Positions 44,501 through 52,168 are shown, counted from the stretch's first letter. The stretch is 64,000 nt of DNA from Clostridiales bacterium (GCA_029008095.1 JAQXJB010000052.1:62001-126000), one strand, 5' to 3'. Made by a program: numbers and translations. Notes: generated by a model from the sequence alone, not told the origin.

Positions 44501-47389
44501 GGTAATGGTAATTGGCTTTTTGGTGATGGTAAATTTTTGGATTACTTCCTCCACCGCCTGATAGTTGGTGCTTGCGGCAGCTGAGACACCAAGCCAGTAT
44601 GTGCCAACAGTGGTGGGTGCGGAGATTTCGCTGTCTTTCACACCCTCATTGTCGGCATACCACTTTACCGTCACCGTGCCGTCACCGGCGTAGGCGTAGA
44701 TCACATCCGCACCGGAGGTGCCGGCAGTGACAGCCGCGCCGTCATACACTGCGCTCTGATTCTCCTTGATCGTAATAGTCGGCGCAGCCTGTGTAATGGT
44801 GAAGGAGACAGATGTTGAACTAAACTTCAGTTCATAGTTGCTTGCTTTGAAAGCGTCTTTGTCCGCCAGTTTCAGTGTACCTCGGTTAATGGCGTAGGTT
44901 CCGACATTCTCGCCAGTAGCTCTGGAAAGGTAGCCGGTAAAGAAGGGCGTTTCGTTGCTGACCGCACCGGAATATGTATAGGTCAGAGTCGGGTCAGAAT
45001 TGCCATACACCTTGGTCTGCTCCGGATCGGGCGTTACGGTGATGGTTGCCCGATTCACAGTGACATTAACTTTGGTGCTGTTTTTGGTGTGTCCCTCATA
45101 GGTCACCGCGCAGTAGTATTCGTTTGTACCCGCGTCGGGCCTGGTCAGGGACAGGGTGTTCGAGGTTTCACCCGACAGCTCCGTGTCGTTCTTGAACCAC
45201 CGGTAGCTGATTCCGTCCGCATTACCGCTGTAATTCTGAGCAGTGATGCTGAGGAAAACGTCTGTGCCATAGGTGACGGTCTGAGCAGTGGGCTGAGTTG
45301 TGATCTTCACCATCTCAGTGGTTTGAGCCGTCACGGTCACAGCACTGTTAGGCATGGTGAAGCTGTTGTTGGAAATGGTTACGCCGGGGGAAGCTGTCCA
45401 GCTTCCGAATTTATAGCCGGTTGACGGGGTCGGAGTCAGCGTAACACTGTCACCCACCTTGACATAGGTAACGTTGTCAAACGTCTTGGTATTGGTCGCA
45501 GTGAAAGTGCCGCCCGTGACAGTCAGAGGATAGTAGAGGCTGCCGCTGACGGTGCCGTTCAGGGTGCCGCCAACGCAGACTGCGCCGTTATTGGTCAATT
45601 TGTTGTTCGCGGTCAGGGTGCTACCCTTGCCGATCAGCAGCGTTTCGCTGCTGTCGATGGTAAGGAACTTGTTCAGGCTCTGATTGCCATAAACGCCGCC
45701 GTTGCTGCCATCAAAGATGATGCCTTTCCAGCCGGTTTTATTGTCGTTATCGGCAATACTGCTGGCCTTGATGATGGCATTGCCGGAGTCGGTGGTTCTA
45801 AAGGCGCCGCTGTCACTGTCTCCTTCGCCGCCACCGCCACCAATGCCCGCGCCATTTCCGTCACTGATGGCGGTGACGGTGCCGCCGCTGATGGTGATGT
45901 TGCCGCCGGCGCCGCCCGGCCGGTTCCCGGCGCCGCCGCCGCCAATGCCCGCACCGTAATGTTTGGAAGAGGGGGGGGTGCCACCGGTAGCTTTTACGGT
46001 GCCGCCGCTGATGGTGATGGTGCCGCCGGCGCCAGCTCCACTGAGGCCACCGCCGCCGCCAATACCCGCACCGCAACCGGAATTGCTGCTGCCGCCTTTG
46101 GCAGTGACGTTGGCAGTGCCGCTGATGGTGATGGTTCCGCCGGCACCGTAGCTGCCGCCGCCGATGCCCGCACCGTCTTCGTGGCCAGTGGCAATGACAG
46201 TACCCCCGCTGATATTGATGGTGCCGCCTTCTGCCTGGAAGCCGCCGCCGATGCCAGCAGAGTCGCTGCCGCCGGTGGCGGTGACTTTGCCGCCGCTGAT
46301 GTTGATGGTGCCGCCATTGCTGTAGTAGCCACCACCGATACCCGCACCGCCGCCGCCGTTGCCGCCGGCGTTGCCGCCTTGAGCAGTGACGTCGGCAGTG
46401 CCGCTGATGGTGATGTTGCCACCAGCACCATTTTTACCACCGCCGATGCCAGCAGCGTCGTTGCCGCCGTTGGCGTTGACGGTGCCGCCGATGATGTTGA
46501 TGCTGCCGCCGTCGCAGCTGCCGGCGCCTTGATTGCCGCCGCCGATGCCCGCGCCGTACTTACCGCCGTTGGCGGTAACATTGCCGCCGGTGATGGTGAT
46601 GGTGCGGTCGCCGATCCTGCTGGTGCCGGCGCCGTTGGCGCCGCCGCCGATGCCCGCGGCTCCTGAGCCGCCGGTGGCGATGACGGTGCCGCCGTTGATG
46701 GTGATGCAGCCGCCGCCGCCGCTGGTCTTGCCGCCGCCGCCGCCGATGCCGGCACCGCCGTAATCGGCGAAGCCGTTAGCGCCGCCGTCGCCGCCGGTGG
46801 CCTGAATGTTGCCGCCGTTGATGGTGATGGTGCCGCCGCTGTAGCCGGCGGTAGAGCCGATCGCGCCATGGCCGCCGATGCCGGCACCGCCGGCCTCGTT
46901 AGCGCCGCCGTTGCCGCCGGTGGCCTGAATGTTGCCGCCGTTGATGGTGATGCTGTTTTGGGGGGCGAAATTTTCGATGGCGGCACGGTATAAACTGCCC
47001 GTGGCTGTCAACGTGCCCATGGTGTCTTTGCCAGTAGACTGGGCATAGATGGTCAGGCTACTATTATTTTGAATGGGACCAGTGGTAAGGGTGCAGTTGT
47101 CCATCAGGATCAGATGCAGGTCGCCATAGGCCTCGACGGCATAGCCTGCCGTGACACTGATGTTCACATTGCTGTTGACCACATACCATGTGGTTTTGCC
47201 TGCAGCTCCCCATTTGACCGGGGTGGAGCCGTTGTAGTTCTCCACCACAGTGTACTCCCCGGTGTAGGTCTGTTCAACGCCGTCTTTGTCCAGGTATGTT
47301 ATACTACCTGTCGTCGCCAGCGCTGTTGCCGGCAGCAGCCCCAGGCATAAGGCCAGGGCAAGGATGATACTTAATAGTCGTTTCTTCAT
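41597..47389 (-). CDS. Giant SLH-anchored repeat surface protein
   Basis: 1930 residues. Signal peptide with cut after PATALA (about residue 25). Residues 140-560 are glycine-rich units of the type ITINGGNIQATGG and GAGIGG, suggestive of a beta-solenoid. Residues 680-1030 hold Ig/MBG-like modules (TVTYGTDVFLSI, TVTPDPEQTKVYGNSDPTLT), 1040-1130 a fibronectin-III-like domain, and 1130-1530 Listeria-Bacteroides (InlB B) repeats, four of them nearly identical 63-residue units. A Thr/Val/Glu-rich stalk covers 1540-1765. The last 165 residues contain three S-layer homology domains (HWAEEAVDFVVARGMF and relatives), which bind pyruvylated wall polymer. A role as adhesin or shaft is likely. It is controlled from the promoter at 47477-47504. 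Confidence 0.93.
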   Translation of the reverse strand: MKKRLLSIILALALCLGLLPATALATTGSITYLDKDGVEQTYTGEYTVVENYNGSTPVKWGAAGKTTWYVVNSNVNISVTAGYAVEAYGDLHLILMDNCTLTTGPIQNNSSLTIYAQSTGKDTMGTLTATGSLYRAAIENFAPQNSITINGGNIQATGGNGGANEAGGAGIGGHGAIGSTAGYSGGTITINGGNIQATGGDGGANGFADYGGAGIGGGGGKTSGGGGCITINGGTVIATGGSGAAGIGGGANGAGTSRIGDRTITITGGNVTANGGKYGAGIGGGNQGAGSCDGGSINIIGGTVNANGGNDAAGIGGGKNGAGGNITISGTADVTAQGGNAGGNGGGGAGIGGGYYSNGGTINISGGKVTATGGSDSAGIGGGFQAEGGTINISGGTVIATGHEDGAGIGGGSYGAGGTITISGTANVTAKGGSSNSGCGAGIGGGGGLSGAGAGGTITISGGTVKATGGTPPSSKHYGAGIGGGGAGNRPGGAGGNITISGGTVTAISDGNGAGIGGGGGEGDSDSGAFRTTDSGNAIIKASSIADNDNKTGWKGIIFDGSNGGVYGNQSLNKFLTIDSSETLLIGKGSTLTANNKLTNNGAVCVGGTLNGTVSGSLYYPLTVTGGTFTATNTKTFDNVTYVKVGDSVTLTPTPSTGYKFGSWTASPGVTISNNSFTMPNSAVTVTAQTTEMVKITTQPTAQTVTYGTDVFLSITAQNYSGNADGISYRWFKNDTELSGETSNTLSLTRPDAGTNEYYCAVTYEGHTKNSTKVNVTVNRATITVTPDPEQTKVYGNSDPTLTYTYSGAVSNETPFFTGYLSRATGENVGTYAINRGTLKLADKDAFKASNYELKFSSTSVSFTITQAAPTITIKENQSAVYDGAAVTAGTSGADVIYAYAGDGTVTVKWYADNEGVKDSEISAPTTVGTYWLGVSAAASTNYQAVEEVIQKFTITKKPITITAKDQTITYGGNIATTTDQVTATLATGDTLKDITLMPSTGDAPGGTIMPSAATIVDSSDNDVTGNYDITYTSGTLTINKADQSAPAAPEVKEAETSTGVRLEAITTTGYGDVQYAYSTTSDAPTEENAWQTSPDFTGLTKNTQYYFFARYAGDGNHNPSPASAGTPVKTLDTYTVTYDLNNGSGTIPTAQTQDVGANFTAAAQGDITRTGYTFKGWATTNAATDAAYQAGASVSDISADTTLYAVWTINQYTITFDTDGGTAVDAITQDYNTAVTAPADPTKTGYTFAGWDKEIPATMPAENMTIKATWTINQYTITFDTDGGSEIAAITQDYNTTVNAPATPTKTGYTFAGWDKEIPTTMPAENMTIKATWTINQYTITFDTDGGSAVDAITQDYNTTVNAPADPTKTGYTFAGWDKEIPATMPAENVTIKATWTINQYTITFDTDGGTAVDSITQNYGTDVTAPANPTKTGYTFAGWDKDIPETMPAENVTIKAQWTVNTYAVTLNVNSGTIQEGDVTSYTYGVGATLPTKVTKSGYYFVGWYDNEDCIGKAVTEITTTDTGDKTFYAYWLYIPPTDPSITETTENEDGSTTTTVTDKTTGTVTETTTSQPVTDEEGKTTQTVTETVTNKDGSTVETVTETVQGADGSSVETTAETKTDANGVTTSTETVKATDTTGTTAEKVTETNAAGETTTTVEATVSDQAVTQAIESGAPVALPVEVTAAKDAGTAPVVNVEVPASVSAENPVKVEIPVETVTPGTVVFIVNADGSEEIVKTSIPVENGIVLTVEGTVTVKIVDNSKEFVDVQPVRHWAEEAVDFVVARGMFEGTSTTTFDTDSGMTRAMLMTVLARLDGVDTTSGKTWYEKGMVWAVENGISDGTDPEDPITREQLAVMLWRYAGGPESDHSLDSYIDADQISGYALEAMRWANEIGIITGYGNDILGAVDYASRAEVAQMLMNFVKALNL
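43002..43757 (-). repeat. Four tandem 189-bp repeats in the surface-protein gene
   Basis: The landmark TTGAT/ACCGTCC (ends of WTINQ) recurs at 43002, 43191, 43380, 43569 and 43758, exactly 189 bases apart. Each unit codes one 63-residue InlB-type repeat (YTITFDTDGG ... TGYTFAGWDK). DNA identity is high enough for recombination to change copy number. Confidence 0.93.
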
Positions 47390-47420
47390 TCACATTACCT
47401 CCTGATATGATTCGTCAGCT

Positions 47421-47441
47421 CCGGGCGAATGTTCCGCCCGG
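47421..47441 (-). promoter_or_regulatory. 5'-UTR hairpin of the surface-protein gene
   Basis: CCGGGCG / CGCCCGG stem with a seven-base loop, located between the predicted transcription start and the AGGAGG site at about 47400. It may stabilise the long message. Confidence 0.5.
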
Positions 47442-47476
47442 GCAATTCGACATATAAATTTATAAAACACGATTTT

Positions 47477-47504
47477 AGTATAAAACTTTCCGGGAAGAAA
47501 TCAA
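47477..47504 (-). promoter_or_regulatory. Promoter of the surface-protein gene
   Basis: Minus strand TTGATT (47504-47499), 16-base spacer, TATACT (47482-47477). Six bases upstream of the -35 begins the first of three direct repeats. Confidence 0.7.
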
Positions 47505-47510
47505 GATATT

Positions 47511-47575
47511 TGGGACGAATAGTGGAATATTGGGACGAAATTATTTGAGCTGGGACGAATACAGCAATTCGTCCC
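47511..47575 (-). promoter_or_regulatory. Candidate LytTR-type operator: three direct repeats at 20-bp period plus one inverted copy
   Basis: Plus-strand TGGGACGAA(T/A) occurs at 47511, 47531 and 47551, exactly 20 bases apart. An inverted copy ATTCGTCCC lies at 47567-47575 and forms a hairpin with the third. The array is centred roughly at -45, -65 and -85 of the surface-protein promoter and starts 13 bases after the LytTR gene stop. LytTR proteins typically bind direct repeats about 21 bases apart next to the -35. The distal hairpin may also terminate the regulator transcript. Confidence 0.7.
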
Positions 47576-47587
47576 GGCTCAGGCGAT

Positions 47588-48385
47588 TCAGTTTGACTCC
47601 AGCAGTTTCCCAAAGTAGTGCATCAGCGCTTCGGGGGAATCGCTGCTGGTGCGGAGGTAATTGATTTGGGACACATCGGACAGGATGCAGCCGCAGTGCC
47701 CCCGGAAGGTGGGGAAGCAGAGGATCCGCAGATAAGTGTCAATCTCCGGGCTGTAATCAATGACCTCCAGTGTGGCGCCGTACAGCGCCGCCTGTTCATA
47801 GGCCCGCAGCCACTTGTCGTCCATATTGGGGAACAGGCTGCTGAACGCGCGGCCGACGAGCTTTTCCAGCGGCACCTTTTCCAGAAGGGCCAGAGCCTGA
47901 TTGCCGTAGCAGAAGATCCAGTCCACCGCCCGGCGCTCGTCATTGAATACCATTTCGATGTCGGCAAAAGCGATGGGCAAATCATCGAAGCCGCGGTAAT
48001 GGGCGTGATAGGCTTCTTCTTCCGCGGGGATATTTCCCTCGCTGAAGCGGCTGATCATAAGCTTCCGCTTTTCCTGAAGCTGGGAAACGACCTCATTCCG
48101 ATTCCGGACGGAATAGAACAGGGACTCGCCGTTGGTCAGCTCGATGACATTGGTGATGTCGTGGATCGCCATGACCGACACCAGACAGCCGCGGCTCACC
48201 TTGAGAAAGCTGTCGCCCATATCCTTCTCAAGTTCGGCGAGCGTCATCCTTGTCGTGTAGCGCTTGCCGCTGAATGTGTGGATCTCGGCATAATTCTTTT
48301 TCATCAGAACATAAAGGACGGTGCTGATATTGAGCACGATATCCCTGTTGTCCGAACGGATGGTGATGTGATTCGATTCCGGCAT
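47588..48385 (-). CDS. LytTR-PAS transcriptional regulator
   Basis: 265 residues from the ATG at 48385, eight bases after AAAGAGG; a GTG three codons earlier overlaps that site. Residues 5-100 are a LytTR DNA-binding domain (ILYVLMKKNYAEIHTFSGK-type strands, FLKVSRGCLVSVMAI, SVRNRNEV). Residues 125-265 look like a PAS sensor (IAFADIEMVFNDERRAVDWIFCYGNQAL, ending in a strand GHCGCILSDVSQI). There is no receiver domain and no kinase gene nearby, so it is probably a one-component sensor-regulator. Its likely target is the adjacent surface-protein gene. Confidence 0.88.
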   Translation of the reverse strand: MPESNHITIRSDNRDIVLNISTVLYVLMKKNYAEIHTFSGKRYTTRMTLAELEKDMGDSFLKVSRGCLVSVMAIHDITNVIELTNGESLFYSVRNRNEVVSQLQEKRKLMISRFSEGNIPAEEEAYHAHYRGFDDLPIAFADIEMVFNDERRAVDWIFCYGNQALALLEKVPLEKLVGRAFSSLFPNMDDKWLRAYEQAALYGATLEVIDYSPEIDTYLRILCFPTFRGHCGCILSDVSQINYLRTSSDSPEALMHYFGKLLESN

Positions 48386-48394
48386 ATCCGGCAC

Positions 48395-48663
48395 CTCTTT
48401 TCAACGGGATCCGCAGCGCGGGTATATCATGAATTATGACACGTTTTCTGTTGAATTTCAACGGTTTTGTCCTCGGCATGCTCAGGGCGACATGACCGCA
48501 CCCTTTGATTAAGGCATGGCACGCCTTTTGGCCCATTTCTCGACCCACAACAGGAAAAAATGTGGCGGGAAGAAAAGGCCGCAAGAGCGGATATGGGCAA
48601 AATCTCCCCGGAGGAAAGCCCACGACAGGGCTGAAAAGCAATATTCCCGGAGCTTTCACACTC
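48395..48663. other. Spacer between the regulator and the att-like remnant
   Basis: No convincing gene. Near 48540-48630 the plus strand holds a short open stretch (MWREEKAARADMGKISPEE then stop) that could be the tail of a lost gene. A promoter for the LytTR gene lies at 48433-48461. Confidence 0.5.
48433..48461 (-). promoter_or_regulatory. Predicted promoter of the LytTR-PAS gene
   Basis: Minus strand TTGAAA (48461-48456), 17-base spacer, extended -10 TGTCATAAT ending at 48433. Confidence 0.6.
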
Positions 48664-48694
48664 TTCGCAATCAGCAGGTCAGGTGTTCAAGTCA
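48664..48694 (+). mobile_element. tRNA-Thr fragment (att-like direct repeat, right end of island)
   Basis: 31 bases matching tRNA-Thr 41173-41203 (anticodon loop through T arm) at 29 positions, same orientation, followed by a degenerate acceptor region without a proper CCA. The 5' half of the tRNA is absent. With the intact tRNA at 41142-41217 it bounds about 7.5 kb. The fragment is followed by a terminator, as the intact gene is. Confidence 0.75.
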
Positions 48695-48707
48695 TCTCCC
48701 CAGCCGC

Positions 48708-48753
48708 AAAAAGGATCAACACAGAATTGCTCATTCTGCGTTGATCCTTTTTT
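48708..48753. terminator. Bidirectional terminator after the tRNA fragment / sleB
   Basis: Twenty-base arms (48708-48727 and 48733-48752, one non-Watson-Crick pair) with T runs on both strands. It probably ended the original tRNA-Thr transcript and also serves sleB on the minus strand. Confidence 0.85.
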
Positions 48754-48834
48754 CATATCAATATTCCGTTGCAGTGGTCTATCGGGTGCTGGATTATCTG
48801 GGTTGTTATTTACATTGCTGTGGTCAAGGCCGTA

Positions 48835-49494
48835 TCAGGCGCAGAATCTATGCTTACCTATGATGCAGATGAGCGGACGCGACCATATCCAACTGCTGGT
48901 GGCGGTATTGGGATTGAAATAATATATCGCCCCGCCGGAGGGATCCCAACCGTTTATCGCGTCACGGGCAGCACGGTAGGCGCTGTCCGCGACAGGCTGG
49001 TTGAACTGGCCGTCAGTAATACAGGTAAACGCGCCGGACTGATAGATAACTCCGGAAAGGGTGTTTGGGAACGACGGATGCTCCATACGGTTGAGCACCA
49101 CCGCGCCCACAGCAACCTGGCCGGTATATGGTTCGCCCCTTGCCTCCGCGGAGATCAGCCGCGCCAGCAGGTTCACATCCACGCTGCTCTGAGAGCTTCC
49201 GGAGGATATGCCCATCGCCTTCAGCGTGGCCGCACCGCAGATACCGTCCGCGGTAAGTCCGTTATTCTGCTGGAATTTTTTCACCGCCGTTACGGTACGG
49301 CTGCCGTAAATACCGTCAATTGTATAGTTATAATAGCCCCAGTTCGTAAGCTTCTGCTGTATCTCACGGACTGTAGAGCCAGTCGAGCCCTGCTTATATA
49401 CGGCTGCATTGGCATGCTGAACCAGAAGTATGACCAATATGTTCAAGAGGATCAATATTCCCACTGAGTAACAAATCTTTTTTCTGCTTGTCAT
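48835..49494 (-). CDS. sleB: Spore cortex-lytic enzyme / cell-wall hydrolase SleB
   Basis: 219 residues from the ATG at 49494 (GGAGG upstream). Signal peptide/anchor at residues 5-30, a PG-binding-1 domain at 35-95 (GSTGSTVREIQQKLTNWGYY, YGSRTVTAVKKFQQNNGL), then the SleB hydrolase domain (LLARLISAEARGEPYTGQVAVGAVVLNRM near residue 115, with the catalytic Glu in AEARGE; ending IGKHRFC). SleB cleaves spore cortex peptidoglycan at germination, so the organism is probably a spore former. No ypeB partner is adjacent. Confidence 0.95.
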   Translation of the reverse strand: MTSRKKICYSVGILILLNILVILLVQHANAAVYKQGSTGSTVREIQQKLTNWGYYNYTIDGIYGSRTVTAVKKFQQNNGLTADGICGAATLKAMGISSGSSQSSVDVNLLARLISAEARGEPYTGQVAVGAVVLNRMEHPSFPNTLSGVIYQSGAFTCITDGQFNQPVADSAYRAARDAINGWDPSGGAIYYFNPNTATSSWIWSRPLICIIGKHRFCA

Positions 49495-49571
49495 AAAAAT
49501 TCCTCCGTACAAACACTTTCAACAGTATTGTACGGAGGAGTAACTATTCATATTCTATGAAAAATCCGGTA

Positions 49572-51323
49572 TCAGAGGGCGCGAGTGTCTCTCTGAACGG
49601 TAATTTTTTCAATAAATTCACCAAGAGTCATGGTGCCTTGGTCGCCGCCCTCGCGGGTTCTTACGGCTATGGTGCCAGCCTCGGCCTCCTTATCGCCTAC
49701 GACGATCATGTAGGGTATCTTCTGAACCTGAGCCTCGCGGATCTTATAGCCGATTTTTTCGTTTCTCACGTCAGTCTCAACACGGAAGCCCTTGGCGTCC
49801 AGCTCAGCGGCGATCTTCTCGGCATACTCGCGGCTTCTGTCGGTAATAGGCATTACCTTGAGCTGCACGGGAGCAAGCCAGAACGGAAACGCACCGGCAA
49901 AGTGCTCGGTGATGACGCCGATAAAGCGCTCGATGGAGCCGAGAACAACGCGGTGGATCATTACAGGGCGGTGCTTCTCGCCATCCGCGCCGATATACTC
50001 AAGCTCGAAGCGCTCCGGCATCTGGAAGTCAAGCTGAATGGTGCCGCACTGCCAGGTTCTGCCGATAGAGTCCTGCAGATGGAAGTCCAGCTTTGGGCCG
50101 TAGAAGGCGCCGTCGCCCTCGTTGAGTTCGTACTCCTTACCCATATCTATGATGGCGTTCTTCAGGGTATCCTGAGCGAACTCCCAATCCGCCAACTCGC
50201 CGATATGATCCTCGGGCATAGTGGAAAGCTCTATCTTATAGCTGAGGCCAAACTTGGAATACACCTCGTCAAAAAGCCGTACCACATTCTGTATCTCATC
50301 CTTCATCTGGTCGCGGGTCATGAAAATATGAGCGTCATCCTGCGTAAAGCAGCGGACACGGAAAAGGCCGTGGAGCGCTCCGGAAAGCTCATGTCTGTGG
50401 ACAAGACCCAGCTCTGCGGCACGGATGGGAAGCTCCTTATAGGAATGAGGCTCCAGCTTATATACCAGCATTCCGCCGGGGCAGTTCATGGGCTTTACCG
50501 CGTAATCCTCGTCATCAATGACGGTGGTATACATATTGTCCTTGTAATGATCCCAATGTCCGCTGCGGTGCCAGAGATCCTGATTGAGGATGATGGGGGT
50601 GGATATTTCCACATAGCCGTAACGCTTATGGACCTCGCGCCAATACTCAAGGAGCGTATTGCGGAGGACCATGCCCTTGGGCAGGAAGAACGGGAAACCG
50701 GGACCTTCATCAAGGAGAGCGAAGAGCCCAAGCTCCTTGCCGAGCTTTCTGTGGTCGCGCTTCTTTGCTTCCTCAATACGCTGCAGATGAGCCTCCAGCT
50801 CCTCCTTCTTCTGGAAGCAGGTTCCGTAGACACGCTGGAGCATCTTTCTGTTGGAATCACCGCGCCAGTAAGCGCCGGTGCAGCTCGTGAGCTTAAAAGC
50901 ATTGCCCTTTACGCGGCCGGTGTTATCCAGATGGGGGCCTGCACAGAGGTCGGTGAACTCGCCCTGCTTATAGAAGCTGATAACAGCGTCCTCGGGCAAA
51001 TCGCGGATAAGCTCTACCTTATAGGGCTCGTCCTTATCCTCCATGAACTTGATAGCCTCCTCGCGGGGCAGTTCAAAGCGTTCAAGGGGCAGCTTCTCCT
51101 TGCATATCTTCTTCATCTCGGCCTCAAGAGCCTCCAGCATTTCGGGAGTGATGGGCTTTTCGGAGTCGAAGTCATAATAGAAGCCGTCGTCGATAGCGGG
51201 TCCGATGGCCAGCTTGACGTCGGGGTAAAGTCTCTTCACAGCCTGAGCAAGGATGTGAGAGGTTGTGTGGCGGTAAGTATCCTTAAATTCCTTGTTTTCA
51301 AACGTATATTGATTGTCTGCCAT
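49572..51323 (-). CDS. thrS: Threonyl-tRNA synthetase
   Basis: 583 residues, shorter than the usual 640 because the N-terminal TGS domain is missing; the protein begins directly in the editing-domain region (HTTSHILAQAVKRLYPD, with editing HxxxH and TDLCAGPHL). Class II core: motif 1 around VEISTPIILNQDLW, motif 2 FRVRCFTQDDAHIF, motif 3 near GSIERFIGVITEHFAG, and zinc ligands in MNCPGGM. The anticodon-binding domain is at the end. It charges tRNA-Thr. A T-box leader controls it. Confidence 0.97.
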   Translation of the reverse strand: MADNQYTFENKEFKDTYRHTTSHILAQAVKRLYPDVKLAIGPAIDDGFYYDFDSEKPITPEMLEALEAEMKKICKEKLPLERFELPREEAIKFMEDKDEPYKVELIRDLPEDAVISFYKQGEFTDLCAGPHLDNTGRVKGNAFKLTSCTGAYWRGDSNRKMLQRVYGTCFQKKEELEAHLQRIEEAKKRDHRKLGKELGLFALLDEGPGFPFFLPKGMVLRNTLLEYWREVHKRYGYVEISTPIILNQDLWHRSGHWDHYKDNMYTTVIDDEDYAVKPMNCPGGMLVYKLEPHSYKELPIRAAELGLVHRHELSGALHGLFRVRCFTQDDAHIFMTRDQMKDEIQNVVRLFDEVYSKFGLSYKIELSTMPEDHIGELADWEFAQDTLKNAIIDMGKEYELNEGDGAFYGPKLDFHLQDSIGRTWQCGTIQLDFQMPERFELEYIGADGEKHRPVMIHRVVLGSIERFIGVITEHFAGAFPFWLAPVQLKVMPITDRSREYAEKIAAELDAKGFRVETDVRNEKIGYKIREAQVQKIPYMIVVGDKEAEAGTIAVRTREGGDQGTMTLGEFIEKITVQRDTRAL

Positions 51324-51339
51324 TTTCCGTCCCTCCTAA

Positions 51340-51592
51340 AAAATAAAGCACCCCCGACAAAGTCAGGGGTGCGGTAAACACGGTTCCACCCTGATTGAGA
51401 TACACATGGTATCCCCTCTCAGCTCCGCTGTAACGTGCGGAACACGTCCCGTTCTTCGGGCCGCTCTGGGGCGGTAGACGCTTCCCGCTCACCCAAGCGC
51501 ACTTTCAGCCGCGGCGCGCTCTCTCTGGCGGTTTGCTTTGGAAGCTCCTTCCCTTCATCGCATTTTCACTATTAAGATGGATATTATCACTC
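51340..51592 (-). promoter_or_regulatory. T-box riboswitch leader of thrS
   Basis: Read on the minus strand, the T-box AGGGTGGAACCGTG lies at 51392-51379, followed by a terminator with arms GCACCCCTGAC and GTCGGGGGTGC (51372-51362, 51358-51348) and TTTATTTTTT. Upstream is a long structured Stem I region. An ACC at 51475-51473 is a candidate threonine specifier codon. Uncharged tRNA-Thr would allow read-through into thrS. Confidence 0.92.
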
Positions 51593-51679
51593 ATCTAACC
51601 CGCTGTCAAGTCAAAAAGCGTAGTAAACGGCGCTTTTCATTCATTGTTTCCCGTTTTTTGCGGCTCTATTCGCCGCAGC

Positions 51680-52168
51680 TCAGCTCCATACCTCAGGTTC
51701 ATCGGCGGTGAAACGTCTCTTGCCGGTAACGGATTCCAGAGTTATCTTATAAACTCTGGTCATGCCCATTTTTATGCAGAGACTGCCGTCAAAGCCGGGC
51801 TGGCCGCAATGAGCCATGAGCAGCTCTATACCCTTTACCGCGTCAGACTCACCGGCAATCTCAGCCTTTCCGCAGCCGATGATGCTCTCATAATCAGCGG
51901 TAGTCTTGAATCCGCTGCGCACGAAGCCGCGCATAATATCAGCCTGCACGCATACATTGGGGTCTTTCGCGATAAGCTCGTTTTTCAGTCCCTCCATAGC
52001 GCCGTGGATATAAATGACAATTCTTCCGTCCACAACCTCATAGCCGAAAGACACAGGCACAACATATGGATATTTGCCGCCGTTGATTCCAATGCGAACG
52101 GTATCGCATTTATCCAGAACGGCAACGATCTCGTCAAAATCCGTTATCTCTCTGTCTTTAAGTCTCAT
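51680..52168 (-). CDS. Pyridoxamine-5'-phosphate-oxidase-like flavoprotein (NimA-like)
   Basis: 162 residues. The split-barrel flavin fold of PNPOx/NimA proteins is suggested by MRLKDREITDFDEIVAVLDKCDTVRIGINGG, then YPYVVPVSFGYE and IYIHGAMEGLKNELIAKDPNVCVQ. Members include 5-nitroimidazole reductases. Substrate unknown. It is translationally coupled (ATGA) to the upstream acyltransferase gene, as the last gene of the ychF operon. Confidence 0.85.
   Translation of the reverse strand: MRLKDREITDFDEIVAVLDKCDTVRIGINGGKYPYVVPVSFGYEVVDGRIVIYIHGAMEGLKNELIAKDPNVCVQADIMRGFVRSGFKTTADYESIIGCGKAEIAGESDAVKGIELLMAHCGQPGFDGSLCIKMGMTRVYKITLESVTGKRRFTADEPEVWS

Noticed and set aside
45959..46666. Alanine-rich and proline-rich open frames in the glycine-rich part of the surface gene, on both strands
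   Set aside because: They are shadows of GCC/GGC-rich repeat DNA in other frames.
48516..48863. 115-codon plus-strand frame across the tRNA fragment and terminator
   Set aside because: It runs through the tRNA remnant and a strong hairpin and resembles no protein.
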